A stretch of 64,000 nt of DNA from Chondrus crispus (GCF_000350225.1 NW_005178653.1:1-64000), one strand, 5' to 3'; positions 32,084 to 42,787 are shown, counted from the first letter of the stretch. The notes: a model not told the origin generated them from the letters alone. Made by a program: numbers and translations.

Positions 32084-32989
32084 AGTTGAAGGTGTATTGC
32101 GGAAAAATAAGGATCAATATTTTTGATGAATTATCGAAGAAAGGTTTGTATCGCAGTACTTGTGCTTGTAGAGCCCCCTGACGAACCGTGGCGTCATTCT
32201 ATACCCGTTGAATCGTACAGGGACCTATGTCATTTGGTTTCGTGGTGCAACCGCTACAGCAGAAGGAATGTTAATGGTCGGCAATCGTCCTATGCCGGTG
32301 GAGGTGGACTACGGACCCGATAAAAGGACCAGATCCCGTTTGAAATCCGGGGAAGTGTAAAGTTCATCCATAACTGCGGCGGATATCTATAGTAGTAACA
32401 CGAGTGAGTTACGCGAGACGACAAGGAGAGTCCTTTTGTTACTCTCTCATACGCAAAGGGGCTACAGGATGGTTTATTATAAAAGGTGTGAGGAGTGGCT
32501 TGCAAATGTACCTTATCACACAAAATAGTCGACCGCCCGGAACATGTGGAACACGGCACGTTTCTACACCCTTGCACAGTTGACGAATTCGCCTTACAGA
32601 GCATTCGTCATTTAATAAAAAGCATTATTGGAAATGTTTTCCTCCCATTGAACTAATCCATTCATGCCAAATATCAGGGTTCTAGGGTGCTGGCTCCGCA
32701 AACGTTTTGTTCGGAACGACCTTGACCGCTGAAAGTTTGACATGTACGGTAGAGAAACAAGTGGGGCTGCAAATTGCATATTTTTGTACTTTAATGGGGA
32801 GTCTTCGCCAGTATAGATAAGTAGTATTAATACAAATATGCAGAGAGAATAGAAGAGGAATTTCACTTCAATTTTAGACAGAAAGAGTTTCAAATACATA
32901 TTTATTTCAAGTTACTACACTATTCAAATCCTTATTCGACGGAAACCAAAAATCAGGTGAGGTCATAGATCTTTACTGGTCCTTTTAAT
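32084..32989. other. spacer of the inverted duplication, left part
   Basis: No gene supported; 3' flank of the zinc-finger gene. Confidence 0.35.
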
Positions 32990-33436
32990 CTACTGGTCCC
33001 TTTTATTTTTATGCTGTTGGCGACAATGAGTTCTAAGAACTTCCCTGGTGGCAAAACTCCTATCACAATAATCGCAATAATATCGCTCTCTATGGTTGTG
33101 ATAGTCATTCGCATGCTCATCGTATTTTGCTCTTGTGATGAAAACTGCATTGCACTCCCTGCACCGAAAAGGATGAGAGGATGATCCCGGTACAGGAGGC
33201 ATGTCTGAATGAGACTTTTGTTTATATCTGTGGGAAACACCTTCATCTGACGCAGGGGATTCAGGCCGGCGTTCTCTATGTGGTTGAAGTGAGTCAGCTA
33301 CGGGAGGAGAAGGGGAGCGCGTTCGAGGGGGAGTAGGGTTTTGCAGTAGATTGGTGAACCTGCGGGGCCTCTTCAAATTCTTTTCGGATGAGCCAGATTC
33401 GTCACTTCGGTTGTTGCGCGATCGCTTGCTAGTCAT
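32990..33436 (-). CDS. C2H2 zinc-finger protein (148 aa)
   Basis: Two adjacent C2H2 fingers occupy the C-terminal third: FRCRECNAVFITRAKYDEHA(NDYH), then YYCDYCDRSFATREVLRTHC(RQQH). The N-terminal ~90 residues are basic and Ser/Pro-rich (TSKRSRNNRS; LKRPRRF; PTPPRTRSPSPP), consistent with a nuclear localisation region. This fits a small DNA- or RNA-binding regulator. The true ATG is at 33436-33434; the frame extends upstream only with GTG. It lies alone in the 2.7-kb spacer between the two arms of the inverted duplication, so it is single-copy here while the peptide gene is doubled. No introns. The target is unknown. Confidence 0.7.
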   Translation of the reverse strand: MTSKRSRNNRSDESGSSEKNLKRPRRFTNLLQNPTPPRTRSPSPPVADSLQPHRERRPESPASDEGVSHRYKQKSHSDMPPVPGSSSHPFRCRECNAVFITRAKYDEHANDYHNHRERYYCDYCDRSFATREVLRTHCRQQHKNKRDQ

Positions 33437-34821
33437 TTTTGTCCTATGCACTGCAGATGAGTTGTGACTTTTCGAAAGGTTTGAATTAGTAGTTGCTTGC
33501 TAAAGTGCCGAGATCGTTGCAGCTCCTCACGTTGGGGTATTTACATATAGTTAGAAGGTGATAAACAGCTCAGTGGCTGCAACATAGTTTTCGTTAGTGG
33601 TCGTGGAGCAATGGTGAGATGCTATGGGAACAATAGTTTTTATTAAGGTATAAACCCAAAATGTTTTCAAAAACATGTCAATAACATGGTTACGTCCGCA
33701 GATACATGTACATGACGCCCACATCGAGTTTTATTGTAGGTAGTACTGGATGTGTCCGTTCAAATATTTTTTTATATCAGGGGGAGGAGGTGCAAATATG
33801 AGATACTTCGCATTTTATTGGCGCTATTCGTACATCGAGCTATCGATTTAATTTCTTCATCACCTGATTGATAACGAGTTCTTGGTGCGGTTTGCGCATC
33901 TGTAATCAAAAGCATCAATTCTGCCCGTTGTGGAGAAAGTCGCTTCATGGGCTATCAACCACAACCAAAACTGTGTAGTGACATGAGAAATATGTAGAAA
34001 TGGATGCGATGCCGAAACAGCCCCGAGGACATATTTGTTAGAACTGTTGGTGTTTTAGTATTTTCAAAATTTTATGTCTATGTTATGAATCAAATATATT
34101 ACTGCCGAAGGCCCATACAATGAAGATGGTATCCATTAAACCTTTTAAACAAAAGAATCGCCTTATTTATTTTTGCCACAATAAAATTCTGCCCTCATAA
34201 AACATAAAATGTCCTCTAGCCTAGACAATAAGTGCACGCCATTAGTCCTCTTCGGCATTCTGTGTTTTTGTACAGAAACTATTCTCCGGGATTCTTCCGA
34301 TTCTGGACACGAAAAGACTTTTCATCCTCCTTCCAATAATCAACGTGGTGAAATACTATCTCCATTCCTGAGTTGCTAACTCACAGATTCATACTTTTGT
34401 GCATTTAGGAGAGCAAACTGATCTCCATCCACACAACTACGGTATACTAAAAAGCCCTCACGCGCCACGAAATGATTCGTCGTTCTGCTTTGCGCGAACC
34501 ATCTCTCGTCGAGTGTGTTTTGTGTCTCTTCTGTATGTCAGCTGTTAGAAGCAGATGAGACGTTTCCAGGAGACGACATGCACATAATCGGTCGCTGAAG
34601 TTCAGTAGGTATGCGTTTGCACGCATGAAATGCGCAAAACCTATCGACTCCAATGAAGGCGTGCAGCATTGCTGTCCTTTCCTGAGGTCTCGTTCGAACT
34701 TTGTCGCATTTGCCATGTTCGCAACAGAAGCCTGGATCCCTCTCTCACTCGACCGGTAATCACAAGCCAACCTTGAGAGCTGATGCCCTGTGTGGTAAGC
34801 CATCTATGAGAGTGATTCGGA
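33437..34821. other. AT-rich spacer of the inverted duplication, right part
   Basis: Contains the upstream region of the zinc-finger gene. No other gene or clear repeat is seen. Confidence 0.35.
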
Positions 34822-35635
34822 CACTGCTGTATAACTAACGGCGCAAGGGATGATCCAAAACACTGGCAATTTTGCGCACACGAGGATTCTAGACGCGCGG
34901 CTCTTGGCCTGGAAACTGTGTTCTCCCCTCCAGGTACGCCATTCGAGACAATGTGTTCCAAGTTACAGTCACAGATGGACAAAAGGTCCATGAATTCGCC
35001 CGGATACTTGAAACCATATGCAGTATGATAAAGGTAAAGGAGACTTGTGAATGATCAATTAGCCAGTGAAATGTAAAAGCGCATCAAGGACAGCGATGCA
35101 GCTTCGAATCCGCAGAATTGCAGCCGCCTACCACATCACCTCTCGCACTGCTTCCCACCGACCGACCTGAAACCGACCAATGTTTCTTAGTTCAATACCG
35201 TTGAGGTTCTGTGCATTTTTCTGATGGACTTTTTGGTATCCATCAACGCTACTTTCTGCGTAATTTCAAGGGTTGTGCTCGCCGACTAAAATATCCAGTA
35301 CCATCCTAGAAACGCTGTCCCTTATAGCAGGTTTATCAGGAACAGGAACACGATCTGTCCCGTGCTAGAACCCCTTTTGACCTTGCATTATCTGGCGGCA
35401 TGCCAAACGTTTCCCCCAGCCTTGGACAGCAAGATGACAGCTTTCTGTTTATTCTGTACGAATGGAGACATGTTGGTATCATTTTGCCGTCTAGTTCAAC
35501 AAAAACAATCGTTTACAACAACAGCTCCTCTTCGAATCTTGTTTACGGCTTGCAGTTGAGGTATTGGATGGAAAATGCTTCTTGCTACGCAAGACGGATT
35601 CACCTATTCGTGGCATCGCTTGAATCCTGAAACAC

Positions 35636-35644
35636 TATAAATAA
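35636..35644 (+). promoter_or_regulatory. TATA box of the right peptide copy
   Basis: TATAAATAA, 112-120 bases upstream of ATG 35756. Confidence 0.6.
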
Positions 35645-35755
35645 TACTTGCCATCTCCCTTCCCCGCTACTTTCTGTTACTCACCCCACTCTACAAGTCT
35701 TACTCTTCAGTCTCACATCGTATTTCTCTACGCTCACGACACCTTTGAACACAAG

Positions 35756-36043
35756 ATGATCAAGATCACCTTCACGCTCTTCCTTGCCGTCCTTCTCTTC
35801 TGTATCGCCTCCGCAATGGACATGGAGGCACCCACGCACCAAGATCTTGAGACTACCATTCACAAGGGGCGCGCCTCCTGCGGGTCTAGAGGTGCCGCGA
35901 TTAGCAAGTGCCGCCGTGCACCGAAAGGGAAGCGTTGCAAGGTTGTTCCATGCAACCTCCCCAAACCCGCCCCGAAAAAGGGGGGCAAGCCGGGGAAGCC
36001 CACTACGACTCGCCGTGGATATACATGTGCGTGCCGCAAGTAG
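35756..36043 (+). CDS. secreted six-cysteine basic peptide, right copy (95 aa)
   Basis: Identical in protein sequence to the left copy (30869-31156); both frames are intact, so neither copy has been released from selection long enough to break. Cysteines are at residues 42, 52, 61, 66, 91 and 93 of the precursor, with CRR after the second and CxCRK at the end. The gene converges on the 1451-residue malectin protein, whose stop codon is about 460 bases away. Confidence 0.75.
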   Translation: MIKITFTLFLAVLLFCIASAMDMEAPTHQDLETTIHKGRASCGSRGAAISKCRRAPKGKRCKVVPCNLPKPAPKKGGKPGKPTTTRRGYTCACRK

Positions 36044-36500
36044 GCAGCCAGGAGTGCGTCTTCTCATCGAACTCAATTTCTCAAGGAGCAGAAACCAAAA
36101 GATTCGAAAGAACCGGACTGAGAATATTGAAGATGGGAGAAAGCCTCGTAGTCAAGAAGTCACATCCCTTCTATTGTAGACACTTCACCATTCCCATAGA
36201 TGTTTCCACGTAAAGGAATCGACGTATTCATTTCTGTCTGCATGTACTTGACACAGAAGGGGGAACGTGTTCCTGCTCTATTTGTTATTCCAGATTCTTA
36301 CAAACATTCATCGCGCTTGATATGACGGGCCTATCCACTTTTCGGATTACCTACGATCCCTCAGTTCGCGAGGTATCGTGGTGATTCTCTTTCATTGTTG
36401 GGTGCTAGAAGTCAACCGCCTGTGCGCGTACTCATGCTCTACAAGAAGGAACGCGCTCGTGGTTCAAAACTAACATTTACGATGCTGTAACTTGGCAAGT

Positions 36501-39500
36501 TCATCCTACCTCCATGTATAAAACGGCGTTTGCCAACGTGCCACTCTCTCCCTCCACAGCGACCACTTCAACATCCACTAATCCACTCCCAGCCGGAACC
36601 ATACATTTAATCTCCGTCTTCGAGCTCATCGCTATGGCACAGGAGTTTCCGCCCACCATCACGCTGGGATCCATGCCAAAGTTTTGCCCTGCCACCGTGA
36701 TCATCGTGCCTCCATTCTTCCCGTGTCGCACTGGCGCGACGCCTGTCACGAACAGCTCCGCACGCATTGACACATCTGGTCGCAAAACAAACACATTCTT
36801 CTTGCTCAGGCGGGGAAACACGAGATCACCGCGTGCGTTTTGCACAAATGTTAAGCCACCGTGGTCTGAAAGCTTTTCGCCCTCACGCGTTACTTTTGAA
36901 CCGTCTACGCCCAATCGATAGGTCTTTCCGTCCTTGTATGTCGACAATATAAGGTTACCACGGAGCTTGCTGCAAAAGTGGCTTGCCTGATACTCCGCAA
37001 TCCCCGTTACGGGACTCTTGAACAACTCAAGTGGCTTCTTGTATTTGAACAATGACGGCTTCTTCTTCTTGTCAGCCGGTAGCCCCGTGTACGGGTCAAC
37101 CCAATAACATTCATGCTCGCTTTCATCGATTTGCAAACCGCGCTGCACGTTGGGATGGCCGTAGTACGCACCCTCTGAAAGATGCAGAACCTTGTCTGGG
37201 CGACCAACAGCGTAGGGGCAGTTGTTCCACCCATGCTTGACCAGGCCTTGCCAGTTTATTTCAGCAGACGGGTCCCAATTCTTCGCTCGTTGCTCATCAT
37301 AGTCGGCGTCACAGTCCGTTGCGGTGTCACCAAAGGCGCAGTTGGGGCCTTGGTCGGCTAGGTACATGTTTCCATTGCGTGTCAGCGTCATCGCGAAGCC
37401 GTTTCGGATACCGGTTGCGAATATTTCGACATCGCCCTTCTTGAGCATTGCGTGACGCACTAAATCCGTCGTGTATTCCAAGTTGCCGTTGAATACATCG
37501 CCTAGGCTTGTGCGCGCGATTAGCACTGCAGCCGACAAGTGCGTCTCCCAGTAGCCTCCGAGCTTGTAGCCGGGAAGCCCCATATTGGTAAAGCCGCCAA
37601 CAGAGATGAGTAGATCGCCCTTTTGGTCAAACATCAAAGCGTTCACGGAATGGTCATGGTTCGATACAGGAAGATTGCTGATAATCCTCTTGTCCATGAC
37701 GAGGCATACCTTCGGATCCGACATCTCCGTCCCCGGTTTTAATCGATCCACTGCGCCGTTCCGCCAATTGATGGGAGAGTTGTCTAGACGTTTCTTGTCC
37801 AGCCAATACAATGTGCTTGTGCTCACATACGGTCGGATTTCCACGTCCCGCGGGTCGATGGTAATGCCTAGAATATCCCGATCTGCCGGTTCGTTATTTT
37901 TTGTGAACTTGCTGTCTTTGATTTTCTTTGAATAGCAGTGGGAGTTGACAATCAAAGTATCTGAATGATACCCGAGAACTTGCACTGTGCCTCCTAGCGT
38001 CCCCATGTAAATCTTGCCGTCATGACCAAGGATTGCACAAGTTGGCAACTTCAAGAAGTCGATGTCCTTAATCTCACTGTCGCTGGTTCGATGTCTCATC
38101 GAAGCTTCCTTGAACTTGACAGAGTCACAAGAACTACCATATGAAAAGAATACGGAATTGCTCGATGCCCCTCCCGGGGTCTTTACGACGACTGGCACCG
38201 CGTCTGGAGTGCTCGCCTGGGGAGATACAACAAAGAATTGAGTTGGAGACTCGCCGCCTGAAGACACGCTGACCTGCTTACCCCCAAACATAACAGTCAG
38301 GGGTTGGAACAAGCCGTATCCCTTGACTTTGATTTGCGTACCACCAGATATCTGCCCTTCATGCGGAGATAAAGCACTGAGAATCGGGAGCACCGTCTGC
38401 CTGTCGTGACTGACTCGAGAATTGGCGGGTGTCATGCCATCAACCTTGAACTCCAGCTTTGCAGGCACTGTAACATCTGCCGTGCGCAGGTAAATCACCT
38501 CAAAGGCAACCAAACCAACTGCGAGACTTGTGATAGTTTCTTTCGAAGATATCGAATCGATGATGAGATCTTGGCCTTTGTACACCTTGACAATACCAGA
38601 CCCTCCTGTCTCGATAGAGATTTTGCTCGCAGAAGAATCTACATCGCTGTGAAGAAAGAAGAGACAACGGACTCCAAACATAGTTTGATCAAAGTCAAAC
38701 GAGGGAAAATTAAGGGATAGGGAATCCGAAATAGCCGCAAACGAGGGGGAAACATTGGAGTCCAGTAGCGTCCCGCCTACGAGCGGCTCTTCAAGACCTT
38801 GGTAGTAGTAACAGTATTGCCCTGGCTGGATAGCACCCGTCACAGTGACCGTCGTCTCGGCTTCATCCCGGGTACAGGAGTTGTCGAGCACGGCAAGCTT
38901 CAGACGAGTACTTCCCAACGGGAAGTCGTAAGAAAACGCCTGCTTCGTAGAAATGATCTGCCCAGTGTCGACCAAAGTCCACTTGTACTCAGTTATTTCG
39001 CCAATGATTCCGTTCAAGGAATCGAAAAAATGTGTGTGACTTCCTTTGCCGTCAATTCTAACAGTAACAAATCCATCTCCTCTAGAATCGACGTAGGATG
39101 TAGCCGCATTTGCAGAAAGCTGAGGCGGATAAGACCCAGGAACTGCATGCGCAGCATGGTCCGAGTCTTTCAATTCACCGTTGGAGGAAGCTGGAGTGCA
39201 TTGATTGACTGCTGTTTTGATACGAATGTATGCGATCTGGGCGTTGTCAGCCGTTGACATAAAATGAATCGTCAAAGGCTTTGTTACAACGGACCCCACA
39301 GTCTGTGACAGAAAAGTCTTCTCGTGTGCATTAAAACACCCATGTTGTGCGAAAATGTCATACGCTTCGAGTTGAATGTTGCCATTCACATACACCTTGA
39401 ACACGCGCTTCCCCGGATCCATGCAATGTGGCACATACGTCTCCGCAAACCCAAGAGTAATATCGTATGCACCAGGGGCGAGGTCAAACGAATACATAAA

Positions 39501-40856
39501 ATCCTTACCATACCTGGCTGTCATGTAGTACATGTCCGGTGCATACCCAGGCCCAGTCTTCACGGTAGTAGGAAAATCATACTTCTGCGTAATACCTATC
39601 GGTAGCACCGTCTCCGCTTCGGCCCCGACATTAATCTTCAAATCAATAGCCGGCGGACTTGAACTCGGCGGACTTGGACTCGGTGCTGCGTTGGAATCAT
39701 GCACAAAGACTTCAAAGTTTGCCAAAAACGGGGCATACCCGTTAATCTTAACCATCTTCAACCTGAGTTTGCCGTCCGCACCAACGATGACATTCTTCAC
39801 TATGACGTCCAGCGGCTTGCGGCAGCCTGCCTGTGCGAATGCATCAATTGTTCCTGCCGGTACGTCGTTGACATACGCAGTGAACTCGCGTTTCCCCAAC
39901 ACACATCCGCTACTGATATACTCCAAAAAGCCAAGTTTCACGTCGTATGCCCCCTCCTTCAAAGTGTGTGTATACGTAAACCCGGCGCGATTCTTAATAT
40001 GGCTCCTGTACGCAATGGGGATCGTCTGGTCACCTGACGTTCCGAACTCAGAACCAGGCTCTACACCGATACCATCGTATTTCGTCCAACCATCAGGAAC
40101 GTTGAACTTGGGAAAAGCAATCCTCGCCACGGGTTGGTCCGAGGGCGGCTGGGTCGGAATTGGCACGACAGACGGACTCGCAGACTCACTCGGGCTTGTG
40201 ACAGAGGCGGAGACTGACGTTTGTGGTGACGCGGCGGGCGACGGGGCGGCGGTCACACTAGGGGTCGGATTGGACAAAGCGGAAGTGGACGGGGCGGCGG
40301 TCACACTAGCGGTCGGAGTGGACAAAGCGGAAGTGGACGGGTCCGCGGAGGGATCAGTCGGCGGCCTTGCGGCGAAGACTTCAAAGTTGGACAGGATGGT
40401 CTTGTAGCCGGCGATCTTGTGCGACTTGATGACCATCTCGGCGTTGGGGCCCACGAGGACGCCGTCGAGGACCTCGATCAGGGGCTTTTTGCACCCGGCG
40501 AGGTTGTAAATGTCGATATCCCTAGTTCTGACATTGTTGGCTTGGATGTAGAAGACGCGCTTCCCGACCTCGCATGCCGAGCGCTCGTAAAAGCCGAGGT
40601 GAACCGAGTACAGGCCGGGCGGTAACGGGAGGGTGTAGACGAAAGAGGGGCTCTGCTTGACGAAGAAGTGGAACTCCGGCGGGGCGGCGGGGCCGCCGTT
40701 GCCGAACTCGGCGCCCGGGGCGAGGGCGTCCTTCGAGAAGTGGGTCCAGCCGTCCGGGACGCGGTTCCATTTAGGAAAGACGATGCGCGCGACAGGCTGC
40801 GACAGCGACGCTGGCAGGAGGACAAGCAGCAGGAGGGAGAGCATGGGGAGGGACAT
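36501..40856 (-). CDS. large secreted protein: three malectin-like modules, IPT, sorbosone-dehydrogenase-like propeller, IPT (1451 aa)
   Basis: Signal peptide at residues 1-19. Malectin-like modules at ~20-165, ~240-387 and ~403-548; the first two begin QPVARI(V/A)FPK and contain LGFxE and the GCxKPL motif. They are joined by Ser/Thr/Pro/Ala linkers (167-240, 388-402). A PKD-like region at ~575-675 (GDGFVTVRIDGKGS, EYKWTLVDTG) and a PA14-like region at ~680-808 follow. The first IPT/TIG is at ~822-907 (LSALSPHEGQISGGTQIKVK). A six-bladed glucose/sorbosone-dehydrogenase-like propeller occupies ~920-1360 (LGHDGKIYMG, SVNALMFDQKGDLLISVGG, FATGIRNGFAMTLTRNG, AEINWQGLVKHGWNNCPYAV). The second IPT is at ~1366-1451. 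Intronless, no membrane anchor. It probably acts in the extracellular matrix on sugars; whether the propeller keeps PQQ-type catalysis is not shown. Confidence 0.8.
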   Translation of the reverse strand: MSLPMLSLLLLVLLPASLSQPVARIVFPKWNRVPDGWTHFSKDALAPGAEFGNGGPAAPPEFHFFVKQSPSFVYTLPLPPGLYSVHLGFYERSACEVGKRVFYIQANNVRTRDIDIYNLAGCKKPLIEVLDGVLVGPNAEMVIKSHKIAGYKTILSNFEVFAARPPTDPSADPSTSALSTPTASVTAAPSTSALSNPTPSVTAAPSPAASPQTSVSASVTSPSESASPSVVPIPTQPPSDQPVARIAFPKFNVPDGWTKYDGIGVEPGSEFGTSGDQTIPIAYRSHIKNRAGFTYTHTLKEGAYDVKLGFLEYISSGCVLGKREFTAYVNDVPAGTIDAFAQAGCRKPLDVIVKNVIVGADGKLRLKMVKINGYAPFLANFEVFVHDSNAAPSPSPPSSSPPAIDLKINVGAEAETVLPIGITQKYDFPTTVKTGPGYAPDMYYMTARYGKDFMYSFDLAPGAYDITLGFAETYVPHCMDPGKRVFKVYVNGNIQLEAYDIFAQHGCFNAHEKTFLSQTVGSVVTKPLTIHFMSTADNAQIAYIRIKTAVNQCTPASSNGELKDSDHAAHAVPGSYPPQLSANAATSYVDSRGDGFVTVRIDGKGSHTHFFDSLNGIIGEITEYKWTLVDTGQIISTKQAFSYDFPLGSTRLKLAVLDNSCTRDEAETTVTVTGAIQPGQYCYYYQGLEEPLVGGTLLDSNVSPSFAAISDSLSLNFPSFDFDQTMFGVRCLFFLHSDVDSSASKISIETGGSGIVKVYKGQDLIIDSISSKETITSLAVGLVAFEVIYLRTADVTVPAKLEFKVDGMTPANSRVSHDRQTVLPILSALSPHEGQISGGTQIKVKGYGLFQPLTVMFGGKQVSVSSGGESPTQFFVVSPQASTPDAVPVVVKTPGGASSNSVFFSYGSSCDSVKFKEASMRHRTSDSEIKDIDFLKLPTCAILGHDGKIYMGTLGGTVQVLGYHSDTLIVNSHCYSKKIKDSKFTKNNEPADRDILGITIDPRDVEIRPYVSTSTLYWLDKKRLDNSPINWRNGAVDRLKPGTEMSDPKVCLVMDKRIISNLPVSNHDHSVNALMFDQKGDLLISVGGFTNMGLPGYKLGGYWETHLSAAVLIARTSLGDVFNGNLEYTTDLVRHAMLKKGDVEIFATGIRNGFAMTLTRNGNMYLADQGPNCAFGDTATDCDADYDEQRAKNWDPSAEINWQGLVKHGWNNCPYAVGRPDKVLHLSEGAYYGHPNVQRGLQIDESEHECYWVDPYTGLPADKKKKPSLFKYKKPLELFKSPVTGIAEYQASHFCSKLRGNLILSTYKDGKTYRLGVDGSKVTREGEKLSDHGGLTFVQNARGDLVFPRLSKKNVFVLRPDVSMRAELFVTGVAPVRHGKNGGTMITVAGQNFGMDPSVMVGGNSCAIAMSSKTEIKCMVPAGSGLVDVEVVAVEGESGTLANAVLYMEVG

Positions 40857-41318
40857 TAGGGCGGAAGGCGCCGGTGCGGATGGGGCGGCGGGGCGGCATG
40901 GTGCGGGGGAGGGTTAGGATATATGCGACGGAGGAATTTCATGGCAAAGGGAGGGGTGACGGGCGAGGGCGGGGCTGGTGGAGAGAGGGGCGCGTGAGGG
41001 AGAGAGGAGGGAGAGAGGTTTAGGGGATTTGAGAGGAGAGAGGAGAGAGGAGAGAGATGACGGTGAAGGGCCAAAGGCTCGGTGACAGAGGAGGGAATCT
41101 TTTCTGCTCCTCGGGTCAATGACGAAAGGAAAATCAGAGAGCACGTTGATTACAGTTATAATCTTGGATCGGGAGCAGTGATTGGGTATCAGTGCTTGAC
41201 TTACAGTGCGGATTACAATGCCCTGTTGAAGTCAACAGTCAACTGTTGATGTTGAGAAAAGGTGAGCTGCTCTGCCATCGCGAGCGACAATCGCCATTCC
41301 AGATATCGCGCTTTCTCT
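40857..41318. other. promoter side of the large malectin gene
   Basis: A GA-rich tract (CT-rich on the coding strand) spans about 40976-41060, with ATATAT at 40918-40924. No gene. A GTTGAAGTCAACAGTCAAC-type palindromic stretch lies at 41227-41247. Confidence 0.35.
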
Positions 41319-41790
41319 CGTGTCTATCCGACTGGGTCTTGCCCTTATATGAGGTTGTGTCTATCCGACCGGGGCTTGTCCTCATGTGAAGACAGCCCTG
41401 TTTTTGCAAGCATATATAAATTAAATTGCATTATTTCTTCGTCATACTTGTTTTCGGCAATAGCATCTTGCAGGACGCTGGGATAGCTGATTTGAATACG
41501 CAGAAAACTAAGAATGTCATGCAAATTGAGACCCTAGTTGCCTTTTTAAACTAAAACTAGTCTTTGGGTTTCGACCCTTTTCACCTGTGTTTTAAGGTGG
41601 TTTAAAAAACTTCTTTTCCAGGCATTCCTAAAAACGGCCAGGAAGAAAATTAAGTTCTCACAAGTCTCTTTCCTTTTACACATCAAAGTCAAGTGCAGTG
41701 GTGCGGACATCTTTCTCCTTCTTGTCGAGAAAATGCAAACCAAGAAATAAATACATCGAAAAGTGACCTCACATGAGATACGTGCAACAA
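41319..41790 (-). mobile_element. non-autonomous TIR element, copy 3 (reverse orientation, one end damaged)
   Basis: Two successive terminal motifs, GTGTCTATCCGACTGGG (41319) and GTGTCTATCCGACCGGG (41356), stand at one end. The interior matches copy 2 (20936-21384) in reverse complement, including the block with TTTTAAGGTGGTTTAAAAAA. The far end near 41780 retains only CTCACATGAG, without the terminal GTGTCTAT. Confidence 0.6.
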
Positions 41791-41848
41791 ATCTTGATAA
41801 CATCGACTCGAAAGCGACCTGCGGTGGAGCCGACTGCACAGTCGGTCG

Positions 41849-42787
41849 TCATGTTCTCCGAGACGTCGTGGCACGAAACTGTACTACACAAGTAAACGCA
41901 GAGTAGCCAACTTCCTTTTTCGCCGCACGTATCAGAATGCCCCCGAAAGCGCCGGCATGCGCGACGCAGCACGGAATCGCTCGCAGGGAATGCCTGAACG
42001 TGGCCCGGCCCAGCGCGTAGGTGCAGCTGACGGGCCCGCTGCTGGGCGAGGGCAAGCGATAGGGCCAGACGGCGATCCGTGCTCGGGACGCCGTGACGCT
42101 CAAGCCGTCGTAGACGGAGCTGAACCTGCTGCCGGTGCTGGTGCTGGACGCGGAGGCAGCGGCCGGTGGAATGCACGTCGTCGACGCGGCACGGGTGCGG
42201 GATTCTCGGCTGTCGTCTCGGCCATCGAGAGGCCGCGGCGTCACGCTGCTCGGGGCCGCGCGCAACACAGAGACGCGCTTCCACGGCACCGCGGGCTGGC
42301 CAGCCCTGCGCGACGTCACGTCGGTGTTGGGGAGGGCGGGGGAGGGTCGGGCGGCGTGAGACGCATTGCGAGCGGTATGGCGCGTTGTTGGGACGGTCGC
42401 TGGCAGAGATGCGCGTTTACTGCGTAGTGTGTGTACCGCTGGCCAAAGTGGGGGTGGGAGGACGGAGTATTCGCGCGGAAGAGCGTTTTTGAGGGCGGAG
42501 GAGGTCGCCGCGGCGATTACGGTAGAGAGCTGGGGGTGGGCGAAGGTGGAAGGCGTGTACGAGGCGTGGCCGTGGGAGCGGAAGATGGTGGGGGGGCAAG
42601 CAGAGGAGGTGGACGCACGGAGGAAGTGTATTGCGGCGGTCAGGAAGGTGAAGGTGACGTCGCGGGCGTTTCCGAAAATGCCCGTGGTGGCGAAGAAGAC
42701 GCCCTTGTGTGACCTCGGAGGTGGGAGAGGGGAGAGGTGAGTTGAGCTCGTGCTCAGAGCACGGCTCTGGGGCCCCCGTGTTCTCAT
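41849..42787 (-). CDS. hypothetical protein (312 aa), promoter split by the copia insertion
   Basis: An open frame from ATG 42787-42785. The first half uses C at nearly every third codon position (for example GTC ACC TTC ACC TTC), like the neighbouring malectin gene, which argues that it is real. It reads KGVFFATTGIFGNARDVTFT, then FRSHGHASYTPSTF; near the end it reads RIAVWPYRLPSPSSGPVSCT. No family is recognised, no membrane span is clear, and the C-terminal part is less convincing. The copia element starts only 54 bases upstream of the ATG, so if the gene is real its promoter has been displaced. Confidence 0.4.
   Translation of the reverse strand: MRTRGPQSRALSTSSTHLSPLPPPRSHKGVFFATTGIFGNARDVTFTFLTAAIHFLRASTSSACPPTIFRSHGHASYTPSTFAHPQLSTVIAAATSSALKNALPREYSVLPPPLWPAVHTLRSKRASLPATVPTTRHTARNASHAARPSPALPNTDVTSRRAGQPAVPWKRVSVLRAAPSSVTPRPLDGRDDSRESRTRAASTTCIPPAAASASSTSTGSRFSSVYDGLSVTASRARIAVWPYRLPSPSSGPVSCTYALGRATFRHSLRAIPCCVAHAGAFGGILIRAAKKEVGYSAFTCVVQFRATTSRRT

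Larger units (their letters stand above)
34822..36412 (+). repeat. right arm of the large inverted duplication (1591 bp)
   Basis: Mirror of 30499-32083; the 6-bp size difference is the tandem GGAACA duplication at about 35338-35349. Homology stops at CTAGAAGT near 36412, 88 bases before the stop codon of the convergent large malectin gene. Confidence 0.9.

Noticed and set aside
39532-40407. 291-residue plus-strand frame opposite the large malectin gene
   Set aside because: Antisense shadow of the malectin modules and their Ser/Thr/Pro linkers.
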